Source: Sphingobacterium chungjuense (lineage in GTDB: Bacteria; Bacteroidota; Bacteroidia; Sphingobacteriales; Sphingobacteriaceae). Taken from it: DNA of 64,000 bases. The stretch is taken from positions 62,001 through 126,000 of the forward strand of contig NZ_WLYS01000005.1 of NCBI RefSeq assembly GCF_011316935.1, in the 5' to 3' direction. Position numbers and translations under genes: made by a program. Every line of letters starts with the position of its first letter. Position 1 is the stretch's first letter. The notes beneath the pieces are model-generated. The model saw nothing but the letters and a program-made list of their open reading frames with translations. It ran no database searches and was not told the DNA's origin. Shown here in pieces: positions 1 through 13,182 of the stretch.

Positions 1-1
1 C

Positions 2-2566
2 GGACAAGTTTCTAGCACAAGAGCATCCAATAACCCATTGGCCGATATCAATCCCAATGATATCGAATCGATCAGCGTACTGAAAGATGCTGCCTCTACT
101 TCCATCTATGGTTCAAGAGCTGCAGGTGGTGTTATCCTCGTGACGACCAAAAGAGGAAAACAGGCAAGTTTAAAAGCCAGTTACGATGGTTGGATTTCCA
201 TTTCTAATCCCACTCGAATTCCTAATGTTCTCAACGCAGAGCAATACACGGCGATCAAGAATGAATCGATCGCCAATGCGACTGCCATCGACGGAACGAA
301 TAGAAACCCCGTTTATTTCTTAAGTTATTTAGCCGACGGCTCATTGGTAGATACCGATTGGAAATCCTATGTATACAGAACAGGATTAGCGCACAATCAA
401 TCGGTTAATATCGCTGGTGGCACGGAGAAGGTTAACTATTATCTGTCTGCTAATACCACTGATCAATCTGGCTTTTTAGTAGGTAATGATTTCGCTAGAA
501 ATGGTGTACGATTCAACCTCGATAATCAAACGACTTCTTGGCTCAAACTTTCAGCAGGAGGAAATTATAGTAGCAGTAGCAATCATTCGTTTGACTCAAG
601 TAGTTTACCTGGTGCTTCCATGACTACGACTGGTGCGACGCGGTTGGCGCTGGTATTACCACCTAATATTCCCGCTTACAATGAAGATGGTAGTTATCAC
701 CTCAACCCAAATAGCGGTACATTGGGATCAGGAGCTAATACGACAACTATTCCGCTCTATAATCCTGTATCTATTTTTGATCTTACGCGCAATCAATCCG
801 ACAATAGCCACTTCCTTGGGAACTTTAGCGCCACGGTAACGCCAGTAAAAGGATTGGTACTTACTTCGCTCTATGCCGTGGATCGCATCGATATTCAGGA
901 TGAAGCCTACCGCAGTCCGTTGCTGGGATCTGACGGATATAATACTGGCGGATCTGTCACCAACACATCTGTGAGTAGATTGAATCAAATATGGACAAGT
1001 ACGGCGCAGTATAACGCAGCGTTATCGGTAGGACATACGATTAGTTTACTTGCGGGATCCGATGTACAGCGCAATAAGTTGTCCTCATGGGGAGCTACAG
1101 CCACACAAGCTACCGATGACTTCTTTGATTACTATCAAGGTGGTTGGCGCAATGTTGTGGCCGCTGGCAATCGGAGAGGAGAGCGCGTTTATGCTTCATT
1201 TTTCTCTAGATTCAACTATGAGTTTCAGAATAGATACCTGCTTACGGTCAACTTCCGCCGAGATGGAAACTCTGCGCTTGCCGCAGGTAGAAAGTATGGT
1301 AATTTCGGTGGTGCCGCTGTGGGTTGGTTACTTTCTGACGAATCCTTCTTTCAAAATTCTGGACTAGCACAGATCTTTTCTGATGTGAAACTCAATGCTA
1401 GTTGGGGCAGGGTAGGCAACGGAAATCTTGATAACGATTATAGCTCTTACGACCTGTATTCTGCTTCTCTGTATGGCAATGTGGGCACTTGGGCTATTAG
1501 TCAGCAAGGAAATCCGATGTTATCGTGGGAGACGAGCGATCAAACCAATTTTGGACTTAATTTCTCCACTTGGCAGCAAAGGCTAAAGTTTGAAGTCGCA
1601 TACTTCAATAATAATGTCAATAACCTGATTCTGAATACACCACAATCGTTATCTAAAGGAATCCCAGGCAATACCATTTTAGCCAATGTAGGTGCCATGT
1701 ATAACCGCGGACTCGAACTTGGTGTAAATGCAGATCTCATCAACAAGAAAGATTTCTCTTGGAATGTAGGTTTTAATTTCTCCGCGATCCGTAATAAGGT
1801 GACGGCATTGGCCGATGGCAATGCAGATATCATCGGTGCCACTGGAACTGGGAATACCAACGTAACTCGTGTTGGATATTCGATTGGAAGTTTATACGGA
1901 TTGAAGACGGTTGGCGTGAATCCAGATAATGGACAACGTGTTTTTCTGAATGCCAAAGGTGAGGAGGTGCAATACAATGGTCTTGGGAAATGGACGTATT
2001 TGGACGGTACTAATGCCACAGCCTTATCAGGTAATGACTTTTACTTGTTGGGCAATGCGCTGCCAAAATGGTACGGTGGATTCAATAATCGAGTAGCGTA
2101 CAAGAATTTAGAATTGGTACTCAACTTTACTTACGCTGGAGGTAATTATGTCATGAACCGTACACGTTCAACATTGACCGATCAGATATTTTTTAATAAT
2201 TCAACAGAGATATTGGATCGTTGGACGGCACCAGGGCAGCATACCAATGTACCTCGTGTAGTTTCTGGAGATCGTATTTCCTTTGGTGGATCCACGCCGA
2301 TATCAGAGCATGTGGAGAAAGCTGATTTCCTCAGATTACAGCAGGCTCAGTTAGCTTATACATTTAGTGATGCATTTCTTTCTAGTCTAAAGTTGAGTAA
2401 AGTACGTGTATTCGCACAGGTGAACAATGCTTTCCTATGGACTAATTATACTGGAATAGATCCTGAAGTTTCTTCCAACGGCGATTCGAACACGGCTCCT
2501 GGTGTAGAGTACAACACGGCTGGGCTAGGCCGCACATTTACCTTCGGTTTGAACCTTACATTTTAG
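2..2566 (+). CDS. SusC/RagA-family TonB-linked outer membrane protein, 5' truncated by window edge
   Basis: This is the C-terminal ~855 residues of a TonB-dependent outer membrane transporter of the SusC/RagA type, which moves a ligand captured by its SusD partner across the outer membrane. The reading frame is open to the left edge, so the signal peptide and carboxypeptidase-like domain lie outside. The plug signature typical of the family is visible at the start (NPNDIESISVLKDAAS, then SRAAGGVILVTTK), followed by a long aromatic-rich beta-barrel and a terminal LNLTF strand. A susD gene follows after 6 bases, as expected for the pair. No carbohydrate enzyme sits beside it, so the substrate is unknown; the nearby TlpA-like protein is a common companion of such pairs. 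Confidence 0.93.
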   Translation, partial: GQVSSTRASNNPLADINPNDIESISVLKDAASTSIYGSRAAGGVILVTTKRGKQASLKASYDGWISISNPTRIPNVLNAEQYTAIKNESIANATAIDGTNRNPVYFLSYLADGSLVDTDWKSYVYRTGLAHNQSVNIAGGTEKVNYYLSANTTDQSGFLVGNDFARNGVRFNLDNQTTSWLKLSAGGNYSSSSNHSFDSSSLPGASMTTTGATRLALVLPPNIPAYNEDGSYHLNPNSGTLGSGANTTTIPLYNPVSIFDLTRNQSDNSHFLGNFSATVTPVKGLVLTSLYAVDRIDIQDEAYRSPLLGSDGYNTGGSVTNTSVSRLNQIWTSTAQYNAALSVGHTISLLAGSDVQRNKLSSWGATATQATDDFFDYYQGGWRNVVAAGNRRGERVYASFFSRFNYEFQNRYLLTVNFRRDGNSALAAGRKYGNFGGAAVGWLLSDESFFQNSGLAQIFSDVKLNASWGRVGNGNLDNDYSSYDLYSASLYGNVGTWAISQQGNPMLSWETSDQTNFGLNFSTWQQRLKFEVAYFNNNVNNLILNTPQSLSKGIPGNTILANVGAMYNRGLELGVNADLINKKDFSWNVGFNFSAIRNKVTALADGNADIIGATGTGNTNVTRVGYSIGSLYGLKTVGVNPDNGQRVFLNAKGEEVQYNGLGKWTYLDGTNATALSGNDFYLLGNALPKWYGGFNNRVAYKNLELVLNFTYAGGNYVMNRTRSTLTDQIFFNNSTEILDRWTAPGQHTNVPRVVSGDRISFGGSTPISEHVEKADFLRLQQAQLAYTFSDAFLSSLKLSKVRVFAQVNNAFLWTNYTGIDPEVSSNGDSNTAPGVEYNTAGLGRTFTFGLNLTF

Positions 2567-2572
2567 AAAATC

Positions 2573-4063
2573 ATGAACACAACAACAAATAAAAATAAGA
2601 AAAGGATTACAGGGCGTGTTTTACTTGTCGGAATTAGTCTGCTAAGTACGCTGGTTACACAGATTTCCTGCGAAAAGATTCTGGATACGCAGTCAGAGAT
2701 TGCCATTAGTTCGTCGAGCGTATTTCAAACAGCGTCGCGGATTGAGGGGCTGGTAAACGGGAGTTACAAAGCTTTGAAGAGTGCCAATCTATATAGTGGT
2801 CGCTTGCTCATGTATGGTGATTTGCGCGGAGAAGAATTTGTAATACGTACCGAAAATGCACTGACAGGTGGATACGTATGGGAGCATACAACCACCAACC
2901 TCACTGGAGATGTCAATGAGTTGTGGGCACAATTTTACAGAGTGATTAATAGTACAAATATATTGATCGATGGTCTTAGCGCTACCACAACGGTGTTGAC
3001 AGAAGAGAAGCGGCAACACTATCTTGGTGAAGCATATTTCCTACGTGCATTATCTTATTTCAATCTGGTGTCGTTCTATGGCAGACCATATGCTGATAAT
3101 AATGGTACGTATCCAGCAGTTCCATTGCGTTTGCAACCAGAATCGTCTTCAGCGAATAATGATTTAGCGAGAAGCAGTACCGCATCAGTATATGCGCAGA
3201 TTATTGCTGATCTGGATTTAGCGGAGAAAAACTTGCCGCTGACTTACGCAACACCTTTATTGAACACGACGAGAGCACACCGCAATACGGCTATTGCGCT
3301 GAAAACAAGAGTTTATCTCAACGCTCAAAATTTTGACAAGGTAAAGGAAGAAGCGCAGAAGATCGTGCCGCAAGAAGTAGCGCCATTCCAATCTACTAAT
3401 GGCGTAACCAATAGATTGGTAGCAGACATTGCTACCATCTTTACGACTAACTACAGTTCCGAAGAATCTATATTCTCTCTACCGATGTCGGCTGAAGATC
3501 CACCAGCGGGATCTGCGCTTTCAAATGTGTTCTTTTACGCTCCCGACTTTGTGTTGAATAGCAGTTCGAATGGTATTATTTCAGAAGCATCGTGGCCAGA
3601 AGGAGATCGGAGAAGGTCTTTTGTTCGCTTTGACGAAACCTTACGACTCTATCTGCTGGCCAAGTAACTGAAAAGAAATCCAAACACGGATTATGTTCCC
3701 GTAATTCGTTACGCGGAAGTGCTACTTAACCTAGCAGAAGCAGAAGTGCGGAGTGCAAACGGGAATTTGCCGAAAGCCATTTCTTTGTTGAGATCTGTGC
3801 GCAATCGTTCGGATGCTAACTATGTCTTTCCGGAACAACGCCTGACATCGTCTAGCATTCTAGAAACCATTGGTAAAGAGCGCCGAATTGAATTTTTAGG
3901 CGAAGGGTTAAGGTCGTTTGACATCACCAGAAATCTACTTCCTTTCCCTACCAAACCTTCACTGAGTAGTTTTACTGCAAGACAAGTCAATCCTACAGAT
4001 GAAGCTTACGTATTTCCATTACCGAACGGCGAGATACTCACCAATAGATTAATAAACAATTAA
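2573..4063 (+). pseudogene. SusD/RagB-family lipoprotein interrupted by an in-frame stop
   Basis: Surface lipoprotein partner of the upstream SusC. It has a lipoprotein signal with Cys33 (TQISC), SusD-like helical repeats, and the conserved C-terminal block RYAEVLLNLAEAE. A TAA at 3665-3667 divides one continuous frame: residues 1-364 lie before it and the frame continues without shift (LKRNPNTDYVPV) to 4063. The total of 495 codons plus stop is the usual SusD length, so a single base change, perhaps from a Tyr codon, explains the break. Either the gene is a recent pseudogene, the stop is a sequencing error, or it is read through. The C-terminal 114-codon piece has no good start of its own. 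The split would remove the last part of the fold that contacts SusC. Confidence 0.85.
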
Positions 4064-4075
4064 ACACTTGATTTC

Positions 4076-5083
4076 ATGAAGACATTATTCCACTCGATTG
4101 TACTGCTTTTCTTTAGTGTATCTTATATCCAGGCACAGAGTAAAGCAGATAAATTAAACTTGTCTGGCACCGTAGTGGGGCAGCCTAATGGCAAAATATA
4201 CTTACAACGTTACGAAAACAAATCGTTTACAACGATCGACTCAACCAACGTCACCAATGGCGCCTTTAGCTTTAACAGTAAAGTGCAACTACCAGAAATA
4301 TACGGACTTTCTCTAGAAGGATCTGGCGTGAATCCATTCGATTCGTTTATTATATTTCTAGACAAAAACCCAATTGTAGTTACGTTTGATCCATCACATG
4401 AATTTAAGAATACGGTTGTGAAAGGTTCTCACGAGCAAGATCTGCTAAAGGAATTACTCTCTAATCGTTCTCAAAGTTTGGAAGATAAATTGAAAGCTAA
4501 TCCTAAATCCATTGCTGCTTTGTATTACCTTTATCGATATCAATCGTATAAGCTTACTCCAGCCGAATTACGTAGTAGTATCAAACTGCTAGATGCTGGC
4601 TTCAAGAAAACCGAATATGTAAAGGTGCTAAATGAACTTGCTGGTACTTTGGATGGTATCGCTGTCGGAAGTAAGGCACCAAACTTCACTGCGTATACTA
4701 AGGATGAGGTGAAGAAAGAACTTACCGACTATCTAGGACAAGGTTACGTGTTGATTGATTTTTGGGCGTCATGGTGTCCTCCTTGTCGCGCAGAGAATCC
4801 GCATTTAAGAAAAGTGTATGATCAGTATAAAGACAAGGGCTTGGAGATCGTTGGTATATCGTTGGATAAAAAGGTTGATCCATGGATTGCGGCTGTAGCG
4901 CAAGATAATTTGCCATGGCAACAAGTATATGATCCGAAAGCTTGGGCAGGCGATGCTGTGGTGAAGTATGGCGTGCGACTCATTCCTGCAAACTTTCTAA
5001 TAGACAAAAATGGGGTGATCATAGCCAGAAACCTTAAAGGGGAGCAACTAGATGAACAATTGGCAGAGTTACTCAACAAGTAG
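4076..5083 (+). CDS. DUF4369-TlpA-family thiol:disulfide oxidoreductase
   Basis: A 335-residue periplasmic thioredoxin-like protein. It has a signal peptide (residues 1-20, ending SYIQA), an N-terminal DUF4369 beta domain (about 27-110), a helical linker, and a TlpA/AhpC-TSA domain from about 195 with the redox motif WCPPC (Cys234 and Cys237) and a cis-Pro region near IPANF. Proteins of this form reduce or isomerise disulfides in the envelope. It begins 12 bases after susD and ends at a strong terminator, so it is probably the last gene of the susC-susD operon. In Bacteroidota, such proteins are frequent next to SusC/SusD pairs, but their exact substrate is unknown. Confidence 0.9.
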   Translation: MKTLFHSIVLLFFSVSYIQAQSKADKLNLSGTVVGQPNGKIYLQRYENKSFTTIDSTNVTNGAFSFNSKVQLPEIYGLSLEGSGVNPFDSFIIFLDKNPIVVTFDPSHEFKNTVVKGSHEQDLLKELLSNRSQSLEDKLKANPKSIAALYYLYRYQSYKLTPAELRSSIKLLDAGFKKTEYVKVLNELAGTLDGIAVGSKAPNFTAYTKDEVKKELTDYLGQGYVLIDFWASWCPPCRAENPHLRKVYDQYKDKGLEIVGISLDKKVDPWIAAVAQDNLPWQQVYDPKAWAGDAVVKYGVRLIPANFLIDKNGVIIARNLKGEQLDEQLAELLNK

Positions 5084-5111
5084 TAGAGCATTCTTAAAAT
5101 GGTTATAACGA

Positions 5112-5146
5112 AATCGGCGTATTCTAAGGAGAATACGCCGATTTTT
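5112..5146 (+). terminator. Intrinsic terminator after the susC-susD-tlpA operon
   Basis: A perfect 14-bp stem (5112-5125 with 5130-5143) with an AAGG loop is followed by a short T run (5142-5146). It lies 28 bases after the tlpA-like stop codon. Confidence 0.85.
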
Positions 5147-5224
5147 AATGCTTTTATACTAGGAAACTATGATGCTTTAGGAAAACAAACCGAAATCTCT
5201 ATCAACTTCTCGCCAAACGCTATG

Positions 5225-5836
5225 TTATAAAAAAGACCTGGACTGCGGACCTTGGTTGAATAACAAATCAATAACACTAAGATCTGGAACAAAACCTGTT
5301 TTCTCTTCAAATACCTGATAATACGGATTTGGATCTGTCATCAGACTTGGCTTTTGTGGTTTAGCATCTGTGCGCCAATCTATTTCGGCATCAATCTTCT
5401 TTACAAAACTCTCCGATAAGGCGATATCGCGATTGATTTTTAGTAATTTCAACAATAGCTCTAACTGTGCCATATTATAATCCAGCAGAAACTCGAATTC
5501 TTCGGTGTAGAAGCGAGTGAAATCATCCTCATAGTATTCGAAATAAGCAGAACTACGGTACGCCGTTTCTATACTCAGCCAATGTAAGCGCTGCCAAGGA
5601 TGGTCGTAGTTAATGCGAATATCCTTTACTGGAACATGCATTTTCTTGCCGTGAACAATAGGGACAATCAGATCCAATCCACCATTTGCCGTACCGATAC
5701 GCGTGCGCGTCCGGTACGTTTGTTTTGGGAAATGCTCGTGTTGTTCTATACAAATGCTTCCTTTATGTTGGTAAATAGCCTGAAAATAAGATACATTCGG
5801 CAGGTAAAAGGAGGGCAATAGTAATTGTTCTGTCAT
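5225..5836 (-). CDS. WbqC-family protein
   Basis: A 203-residue cytoplasmic protein of the WbqC-like family. Recognisable blocks are the N-terminal LPSFYLPNVSYF, the RTRIGTANGG loop and the HPWQRLHW / FEYYEDDF region, all usual for the family. WbqC members occur in O-antigen and surface glycan loci and are thought to assist in transfer or synthesis of sugar-amino acid groups; the biochemical role is not settled. It stands alone on the minus strand, divergent from the acyltransferase gene, with a TACTTTTG promoter element 30 bases upstream of the start codon. Confidence 0.85.
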   Translation of the reverse strand: MTEQLLLPSFYLPNVSYFQAIYQHKGSICIEQHEHFPKQTYRTRTRIGTANGGLDLIVPIVHGKKMHVPVKDIRINYDHPWQRLHWLSIETAYRSSAYFEYYEDDFTRFYTEEFEFLLDYNMAQLELLLKLLKINRDIALSESFVKKIDAEIDWRTDAKPQKPSLMTDPNPYYQVFEEKTGFVPDLSVIDLLFNQGPQSRSFL

Positions 5837-5865
5837 CGCTATAAATATCCAGTGTCAAGATGGGA

Positions 5866-5873
5866 CAAAAGTA
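5866..5873 (-). promoter_or_regulatory. -7 promoter element (TACTTTTG) of wbqC-like gene
   Basis: A perfect match to the Bacteroidota -7 consensus TAnnTTTG on the minus strand, 29 bases before the WbqC-like start codon. No clear -33 element was identified. Confidence 0.6.
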
Positions 5874-5916
5874 AGTTTATTTGAGGATATTTGTAGCTTA
5901 ATCTACGGGCGACTTG

Positions 5917-6783
5917 ATGAAAGAAAGAATATTGACGCTTATTTTGTACATTATTTCCTTGCTTCCGTTTTGGGTACTTTATCGTATCTCAGATCTGCTA
6001 TTCGTGCTCATCTATTATGTATTTGGATACCGCAAGAAGGTCGTACTAGAAAATTTGCGCAACTCTTTCCCCGAGAAATCTGAAACAGAGATTAAACAGA
6101 TCGCCCGTCGTTTCTTTCGTCATTTACCAGATATCATCGTCGAAGCAGTGAAGGGCAGAAGCATATCACGCAAGCAAGTGCTCGACCGGGTAGAATTGCT
6201 GAATCCCGAAGAAGTGTACCGACATTTTGAGCAGGGGCGAGGTGTGATGGGTGTCACCGCACATTATGCTAACTGGGAACTGGGTATTCATCGACTTTCA
6301 TTAATGACCGAATATCCGCGATTAGTCATTTACAAGCCGTTATCCGATAAAGCTTTTGGCGGCGTGTTGAATGCGATTCGTAGTCGATTTGGTGCTACTT
6401 TGGTGCCGATGAAACAAATTCTTCGTCATTTAGTGAAGCTAAAGAATCAGCCTCATATATCTATGTTTGTAGCCGATCAGACACCTGGATATCAAGATTC
6501 TGACTATTACATGGATTTTTTGGGACAGGATACGCTTGTATTTACTGGTACGGAGCGCATTGCGAAAGCGATGGATGTAGCAGTGGTTTTCTGTGAAATA
6601 CGTAGAAAGCCAAAACGTGGATATTATTCCTGTAAATTTACCACTTTGGTAGCGCATCCAAAGGAATGTGCTGATAAAGAAATTATACACCGACATACCG
6701 CTTTTACCGAACAAATTATCCGCGATGAACCTGCCTATTGGTTGTGGTCACACCGTCGGTGGAAAAGAAAAAGACGACAATAA
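5917..6783 (+). CDS. Lysophospholipid/lipid A acyltransferase (LpxL/HtrB family)
   Basis: A 288-residue inner-membrane acyltransferase that adds a secondary acyl chain to lipid A or an aminolipid. It has an N-terminal membrane segment (about residues 5-28), the catalytic HX4E motif in TAHYANWELG, and a family-typical FVADQTP region and C-terminal WLWSHRRWK. The first possible start in the frame is a TTG at 5914, but the ATG right after it (5917) is the better start. Its stop codon abuts the ATG of the downstream glycosyltransferase, so the two are translationally coupled and may act together in envelope building. Confidence 0.9.
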   Translation: MKERILTLILYIISLLPFWVLYRISDLLFVLIYYVFGYRKKVVLENLRNSFPEKSETEIKQIARRFFRHLPDIIVEAVKGRSISRKQVLDRVELLNPEEVYRHFEQGRGVMGVTAHYANWELGIHRLSLMTEYPRLVIYKPLSDKAFGGVLNAIRSRFGATLVPMKQILRHLVKLKNQPHISMFVADQTPGYQDSDYYMDFLGQDTLVFTGTERIAKAMDVAVVFCEIRRKPKRGYYSCKFTTLVAHPKECADKEIIHRHTAFTEQIIRDEPAYWLWSHRRWKRKRRQ

Positions 6784-9871
<3,088 letters not shown>

Positions 9872-9889
9872 TAACAGTATATACAGATA

Positions 9890-10768
9890 ATGAGAGAATT
9901 ACATGGAGCGGGAGTCGCATTAGTGACACCATTTCACAACGACGGATCGATTGACTTTGAGTCATTAGCAAAGTTGATTGAGCATCAGATAGCGGGCGGA
10001 ATGGATTATCTGGTTTCTTTAGGCACAACTGGCGAAGTAGCGACATTGAGCAAGGAAGAGAAATACGCCGTTTGGGAATTTACGGCGAAGCAGGTGGCTG
10101 GACGAGTTGCGCTGGTAGCAGGTATCGGTGGTAATAATACGGCCGAAGTTGCGGCAGCAGTGGCTAGCTTTGACCTATCTGGTTATTGTGCGATCTTATC
10201 TGTTTCTCCATATTATAGTAAACCGACGCAAGAAGGAATTTATCAGCATTATAAAGCTATTGCTGAAGCAAGTAAATTGCCCATTATTCTATATAATGTG
10301 CCATCTAGAACGGGTAGCAGCATTTCACCGGCTACCACGATACGATTGGCAAACGATTTTGCGAATATCGTAGCTACCAAAGAAGCTTCGGGTAGTTTTG
10401 CGCAGTTTAGTGAAATTATGCGCGATAAGCCAGCTGATTTCTTATTAATCTCTGGCGATGACCCAATTACTTTACCGATGATGGCTTTGGGCGCTGTGGG
10501 GCTTATTTCGGTGGTGGCCAATGCGTATCCAAAACAAATTGCTGATGTTGTACATGCTTGTGCGGCCGGAGATTATGCTGGCGCGCGCGCTACGCACAGC
10601 AGCTTGTTGGAAATCACAGATCTTTGCTTTGTGGATGCCAATCCATGTGGCGTGAAATACATTTTACAGGAAATGAATATCGGTATAGATCATGTTCGTT
10701 TGCCTTTGGTACCTGCGAGAGCGGTGACCAAAGAAGCTATCAAACGCAGCATGAGCGCCTTAGCATAA
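9890..10768 (+). CDS. dapA: 4-hydroxy-tetrahydrodipicolinate synthase
   Basis: Condenses pyruvate with aspartate semialdehyde in lysine and diaminopimelate synthesis. The 292-residue TIM barrel has the Schiff-base Lys164 (VATKEASG), the catalytic Tyr135 (LYNVPSRTG) and the SLGTTGE pyruvate-binding loop near residue 43. Length and motifs match the family. It lies just after ligA on the same strand and ends at an intrinsic terminator. Confidence 0.97.
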   Translation: MRELHGAGVALVTPFHNDGSIDFESLAKLIEHQIAGGMDYLVSLGTTGEVATLSKEEKYAVWEFTAKQVAGRVALVAGIGGNNTAEVAAAVASFDLSGYCAILSVSPYYSKPTQEGIYQHYKAIAEASKLPIILYNVPSRTGSSISPATTIRLANDFANIVATKEASGSFAQFSEIMRDKPADFLLISGDDPITLPMMALGAVGLISVVANAYPKQIADVVHACAAGDYAGARATHSSLLEITDLCFVDANPCGVKYILQEMNIGIDHVRLPLVPARAVTKEAIKRSMSALA

Positions 10769-10772
10769 CAAG

Positions 10773-10810
10773 CAAAAGCCTATCATTAAAATAGTGATAG
10801 GCTTTTGTTT
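10773..10810 (+). terminator. Intrinsic terminator after dapA
   Basis: A 13-bp perfect stem (10773-10785 with 10795-10807) with a 9-base loop, and T residues at its 3' side, five bases after the dapA stop codon. Confidence 0.8.
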
Positions 10811-10818
10811 GGTAAAAA

Positions 10819-10854
10819 ATTAAAAGTGTTAATTTAACACTTTTAATTTTTTTT
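10819..10854 (+). promoter_or_regulatory. 13-bp inverted repeat upstream of galT (operator or second terminator)
   Basis: Perfect inverted repeat, 10819-10831 with 10835-10847 and a 3-base centre; half-site ATTAAAAGTGTTA. It is followed by a T run (10847-10854), so it can serve as a terminator, but it also lies directly upstream of a TACCTTTC -7-like element (10857-10864) and would cover the -33 region of galT. A transcription-factor operator for the galactose operon is therefore equally possible. The regulator is not in the window. Confidence 0.5.
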
Positions 10855-10856
10855 AG

Positions 10857-10864
10857 TACCTTTC
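10857..10864 (+). promoter_or_regulatory. -7-like element (TACCTTTC) of galT-galK
   Basis: One mismatch from TAnnTTTG, followed by a 42-base leader before the galT ATG. It sits right beside the inverted repeat at 10819-10847. Confidence 0.45.
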
Positions 10865-10906
10865 GTCCAGCAATTGCGTTTTAAAATATACTAACCACAT
10901 ATATCT

Positions 10907-11956
10907 ATGCTAAATTTTTCAGACCATCCGCATACGCGTCTCAATATTCTCACGGGCGAAAAGGTGTTGGTATCGCCGCATCGAAGCAAGCGTCCTTGGC
11001 AGGGACAGGTAGAAGACCTTGTGCTAGAGCAGCGTCCTGCTTATGATCCTGAATGCTATCTGTGTCCCGGCAACAAACGGGCAGACGGTACAGTGAACCC
11101 AGATTACACCGATAGTTTTGTTTTTGTCAATGATTTTTCAGCTTTGCTGCAAGATACACCAAACGAGCAGTATAATGATTCTGATTTGTTGCAAGCCGAG
11201 AGCGAGCGCGGTATCTGCAAAGTGATTGCGTTCAGCCCACGACATGATCTTACATTGCCTGAAATGGATCAAGAAGCCATTGAAGCGGTGGTCGATTTGT
11301 GGCAGCAAGAATTTGCGGATCTTGCCAAAAATGAATGGATCAAATACATTCAGATTTTTGAGAATAAAGGAGCGATTATGGGTTGTAGTAATCCGCATCC
11401 ACATGGACAGATCTGGGCGCAGGGAAATGTACCCGTAGAAGTTCAGAAAGAAGACGCGCAGCAGAAAAATTACTTCGTAAAGCATGGCAAATCGTTATTG
11501 TCTGCGTATCTGGACCTAGAATTACGGAAGCAAGAACGCATCATCGTTGATAATGCACACTTCGTGGCCTTAGTGCCCTTTTGGGCAGCATGGCCTTATG
11601 AAACGTTGATCGTAAGCAAGCGGCATGTAAGCAACATAGCAGAATTCACGGCAGAAGAGAAAGCGGATTTGGCAAAGACATTGCAAGAGTTGACGATCCG
11701 ATACGACAATATCTTTAGTACTTCTTTTCCGTATTCTGCCGGGATGCATCAAGCATCGGTCAATAATGGTGATCAATCGCATTGGCATTGGCATATGCAT
11801 TTTTATCCACCATTGCTACGTTCGGCTACGGTCAAGAAATTCATGGTTGGCTATGAAATGATGGCCAATCCGCAGCGTGATATCACGCCGGAATTTGCGG
11901 CCGATCTATTAAAAAAACAATCAACTATACATTACAAAACACGTCAAGATGGGTAA
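10907..11956 (+). CDS. galT: Galactose-1-phosphate uridylyltransferase
   Basis: Exchanges the UMP group between UDP-glucose and galactose-1-phosphate in the Leloir pathway. The 349-residue protein has the zinc-binding CYLCPGN near residue 50, the catalytic motif [10 protein letters not shown] with the nucleophilic His, and a C-terminal [11 protein letters not shown] metal site. It overlaps galK by 8 bases, showing a two-gene operon. galE and galM are not nearby, so the other Leloir steps must be encoded elsewhere. Confidence 0.97.
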   Translation: MLNFSDHPHTRLNILTGEKVLVSPHRSKRPWQGQVEDLVLEQRPAYDPECYLCPGNKRADGTVNPDYTDSFVFVNDFSALLQDTPNEQYNDSDLLQAESERGICKVIAFSPRHDLTLPEMDQEAIEAVVDLWQQEFADLAKNEWIKYIQIFENKGAIMGCSNPHPHGQIWAQGNVPVEVQKEDAQQKNYFVKHGKSLLSAYLDLELRKQERIIVDNAHFVALVPFWAAWPYETLIVSKRHVSNIAEFTAEEKADLAKTLQELTIRYDNIFSTSFPYSAGMHQASVNNGDQSHWHWHMHFYPPLLRSATVKKFMVGYEMMANPQRDITPEFAADLLKKQSTIHYKTRQDG

Positions 11957-13106
11957 GCAGAATACATTAAAGGAAAGATACCAAGCCCTATTTGGGGCGG
12001 AGCCCGATCTGATGGCCAAATCACCGGGACGGATAAATCTCATTGGAGAGCATACGGATTATAATGAGGGATTTGTGTTGCCGACGGCAATTGATAAAGC
12101 AATTTATGTAGCGGTAGCAGCGCGCGATGACGACAAAATTGTACTCTACGCCGAAGATTTTTCAGAGTATTTCGAATCTACTGTAGATACAGTTAGCCCA
12201 TCCGATAAAGGCTGGCCAAATTATATCTTAGGCGTAGTCGATCAATTAAATAAGCTGAACTTAGCCGTCAAAGGATTTAATTTATATGTGGATGGTGATG
12301 TGCCATTAGGCGCGGGTTTGTCCTCTTCGGCCGCGGTAGAATGCGCGACTGGATTCGCGTTGAATGAGCTTTTTCATTTCGGCCTGAGCCGACAAGAGAT
12401 TGCGAAGATTGGACAAATGGCTGAACATACTTTCGCTGGCGTGAAATGCGGCATCATGGATCAATTCGCATCTGTGCTTAGTAAAGAAGATTTTGTGATC
12501 AAGTTAGATTGCCGCTCACTCGAGTACGAGCATGTGCCTTTGCTTTTAGGAGATTATGAGTTGGTGCTGTTCAATACCAATGTCAAGCATTCCTTAGCAT
12601 CTTCTGCGTATAATGATCGCCGTAATTCCTGCGAACAGGGCGTGGCTTGGTTGCAAAAAGCATATCCTGACGTGCTGAGCTTACGTGATGCGACGGTCGA
12701 AATGCTGGAAGCGGTGGTAAAACCCAAAGACGAGGAAGTATTTACCAAATGTAAATATGTAGTTGAAGAAAATATTCGCGTGGAGCTCGCTTGTGAAGCC
12801 TTGAAATCTGGTAATATCGAAGAGATGGGCCGCCAGATGTTTGTCGCACATCAAGCGATCAGTCAAGATTATCAAGTAAGTTGTGCCGAGCTCGATTTTT
12901 TGGTGGATTATATGAAAAATCAGCCCGAAGCGGTAGGAGCGAGGATGATGGGCGGTGGCTTCGGTGGTTGTACGATCAACATTGTGCAGAAAGGACATGC
13001 AGAGCGTATTGCGAGGCAAGTTTCACCCGCATACAAAGAAGCTTTTGGCTTAGAACTTGAACCAATTTTTGTAGCAGCTTCCGGTGGATCAACTTTGTTA
13101 GCATAA
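11949..13106 (+). CDS. galK: Galactokinase
   Basis: Phosphorylates galactose at O1 with ATP. A 385-residue GHMP kinase with the sugar-binding signature [16 protein letters not shown] at the N-terminus, the ATP loop [12 protein letters not shown] (about residue 120) and the C-terminal motif [11 protein letters not shown]. Length is typical. It overlaps the end of galT and is followed by a bidirectional terminator. Confidence 0.97.
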   Translation: MGKQNTLKERYQALFGAEPDLMAKSPGRINLIGEHTDYNEGFVLPTAIDKAIYVAVAARDDDKIVLYAEDFSEYFESTVDTVSPSDKGWPNYILGVVDQLNKLNLAVKGFNLYVDGDVPLGAGLSSSAAVECATGFALNELFHFGLSRQEIAKIGQMAEHTFAGVKCGIMDQFASVLSKEDFVIKLDCRSLEYEHVPLLLGDYELVLFNTNVKHSLASSAYNDRRNSCEQGVAWLQKAYPDVLSLRDATVEMLEAVVKPKDEEVFTKCKYVVEENIRVELACEALKSGNIEEMGRQMFVAHQAISQDYQVSCAELDFLVDYMKNQPEAVGARMMGGGFGGCTINIVQKGHAERIARQVSPAYKEAFGLELEPIFVAASGGSTLLA

Positions 13107-13131
13107 TCCGTAGGTTTTTTATAAAATAAAA

Positions 13132-13166
13132 GCGGCCGATCAGATGATCGGCCGCGCTCGTTTTTA
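13132..13166. terminator. Bidirectional terminator between galK and the GH3 gene
   Basis: GC-rich perfect 11-bp arms (13132-13142 and 13145-13155) lie between two converging genes. T runs occur on the plus side (13160-13164) and, read on the minus strand, after the left arm (13123-13131), so both genes can use it. Confidence 0.8.
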
Positions 13167-13182
13167 TTAAGTTGATGTGATT

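Noticed and set aside
3719-4063. Separate small gene after the broken susD
   Set aside because: Same frame as the upstream part and contains the SusD C-terminal block, so it is the rest of the split gene, not an independent one.
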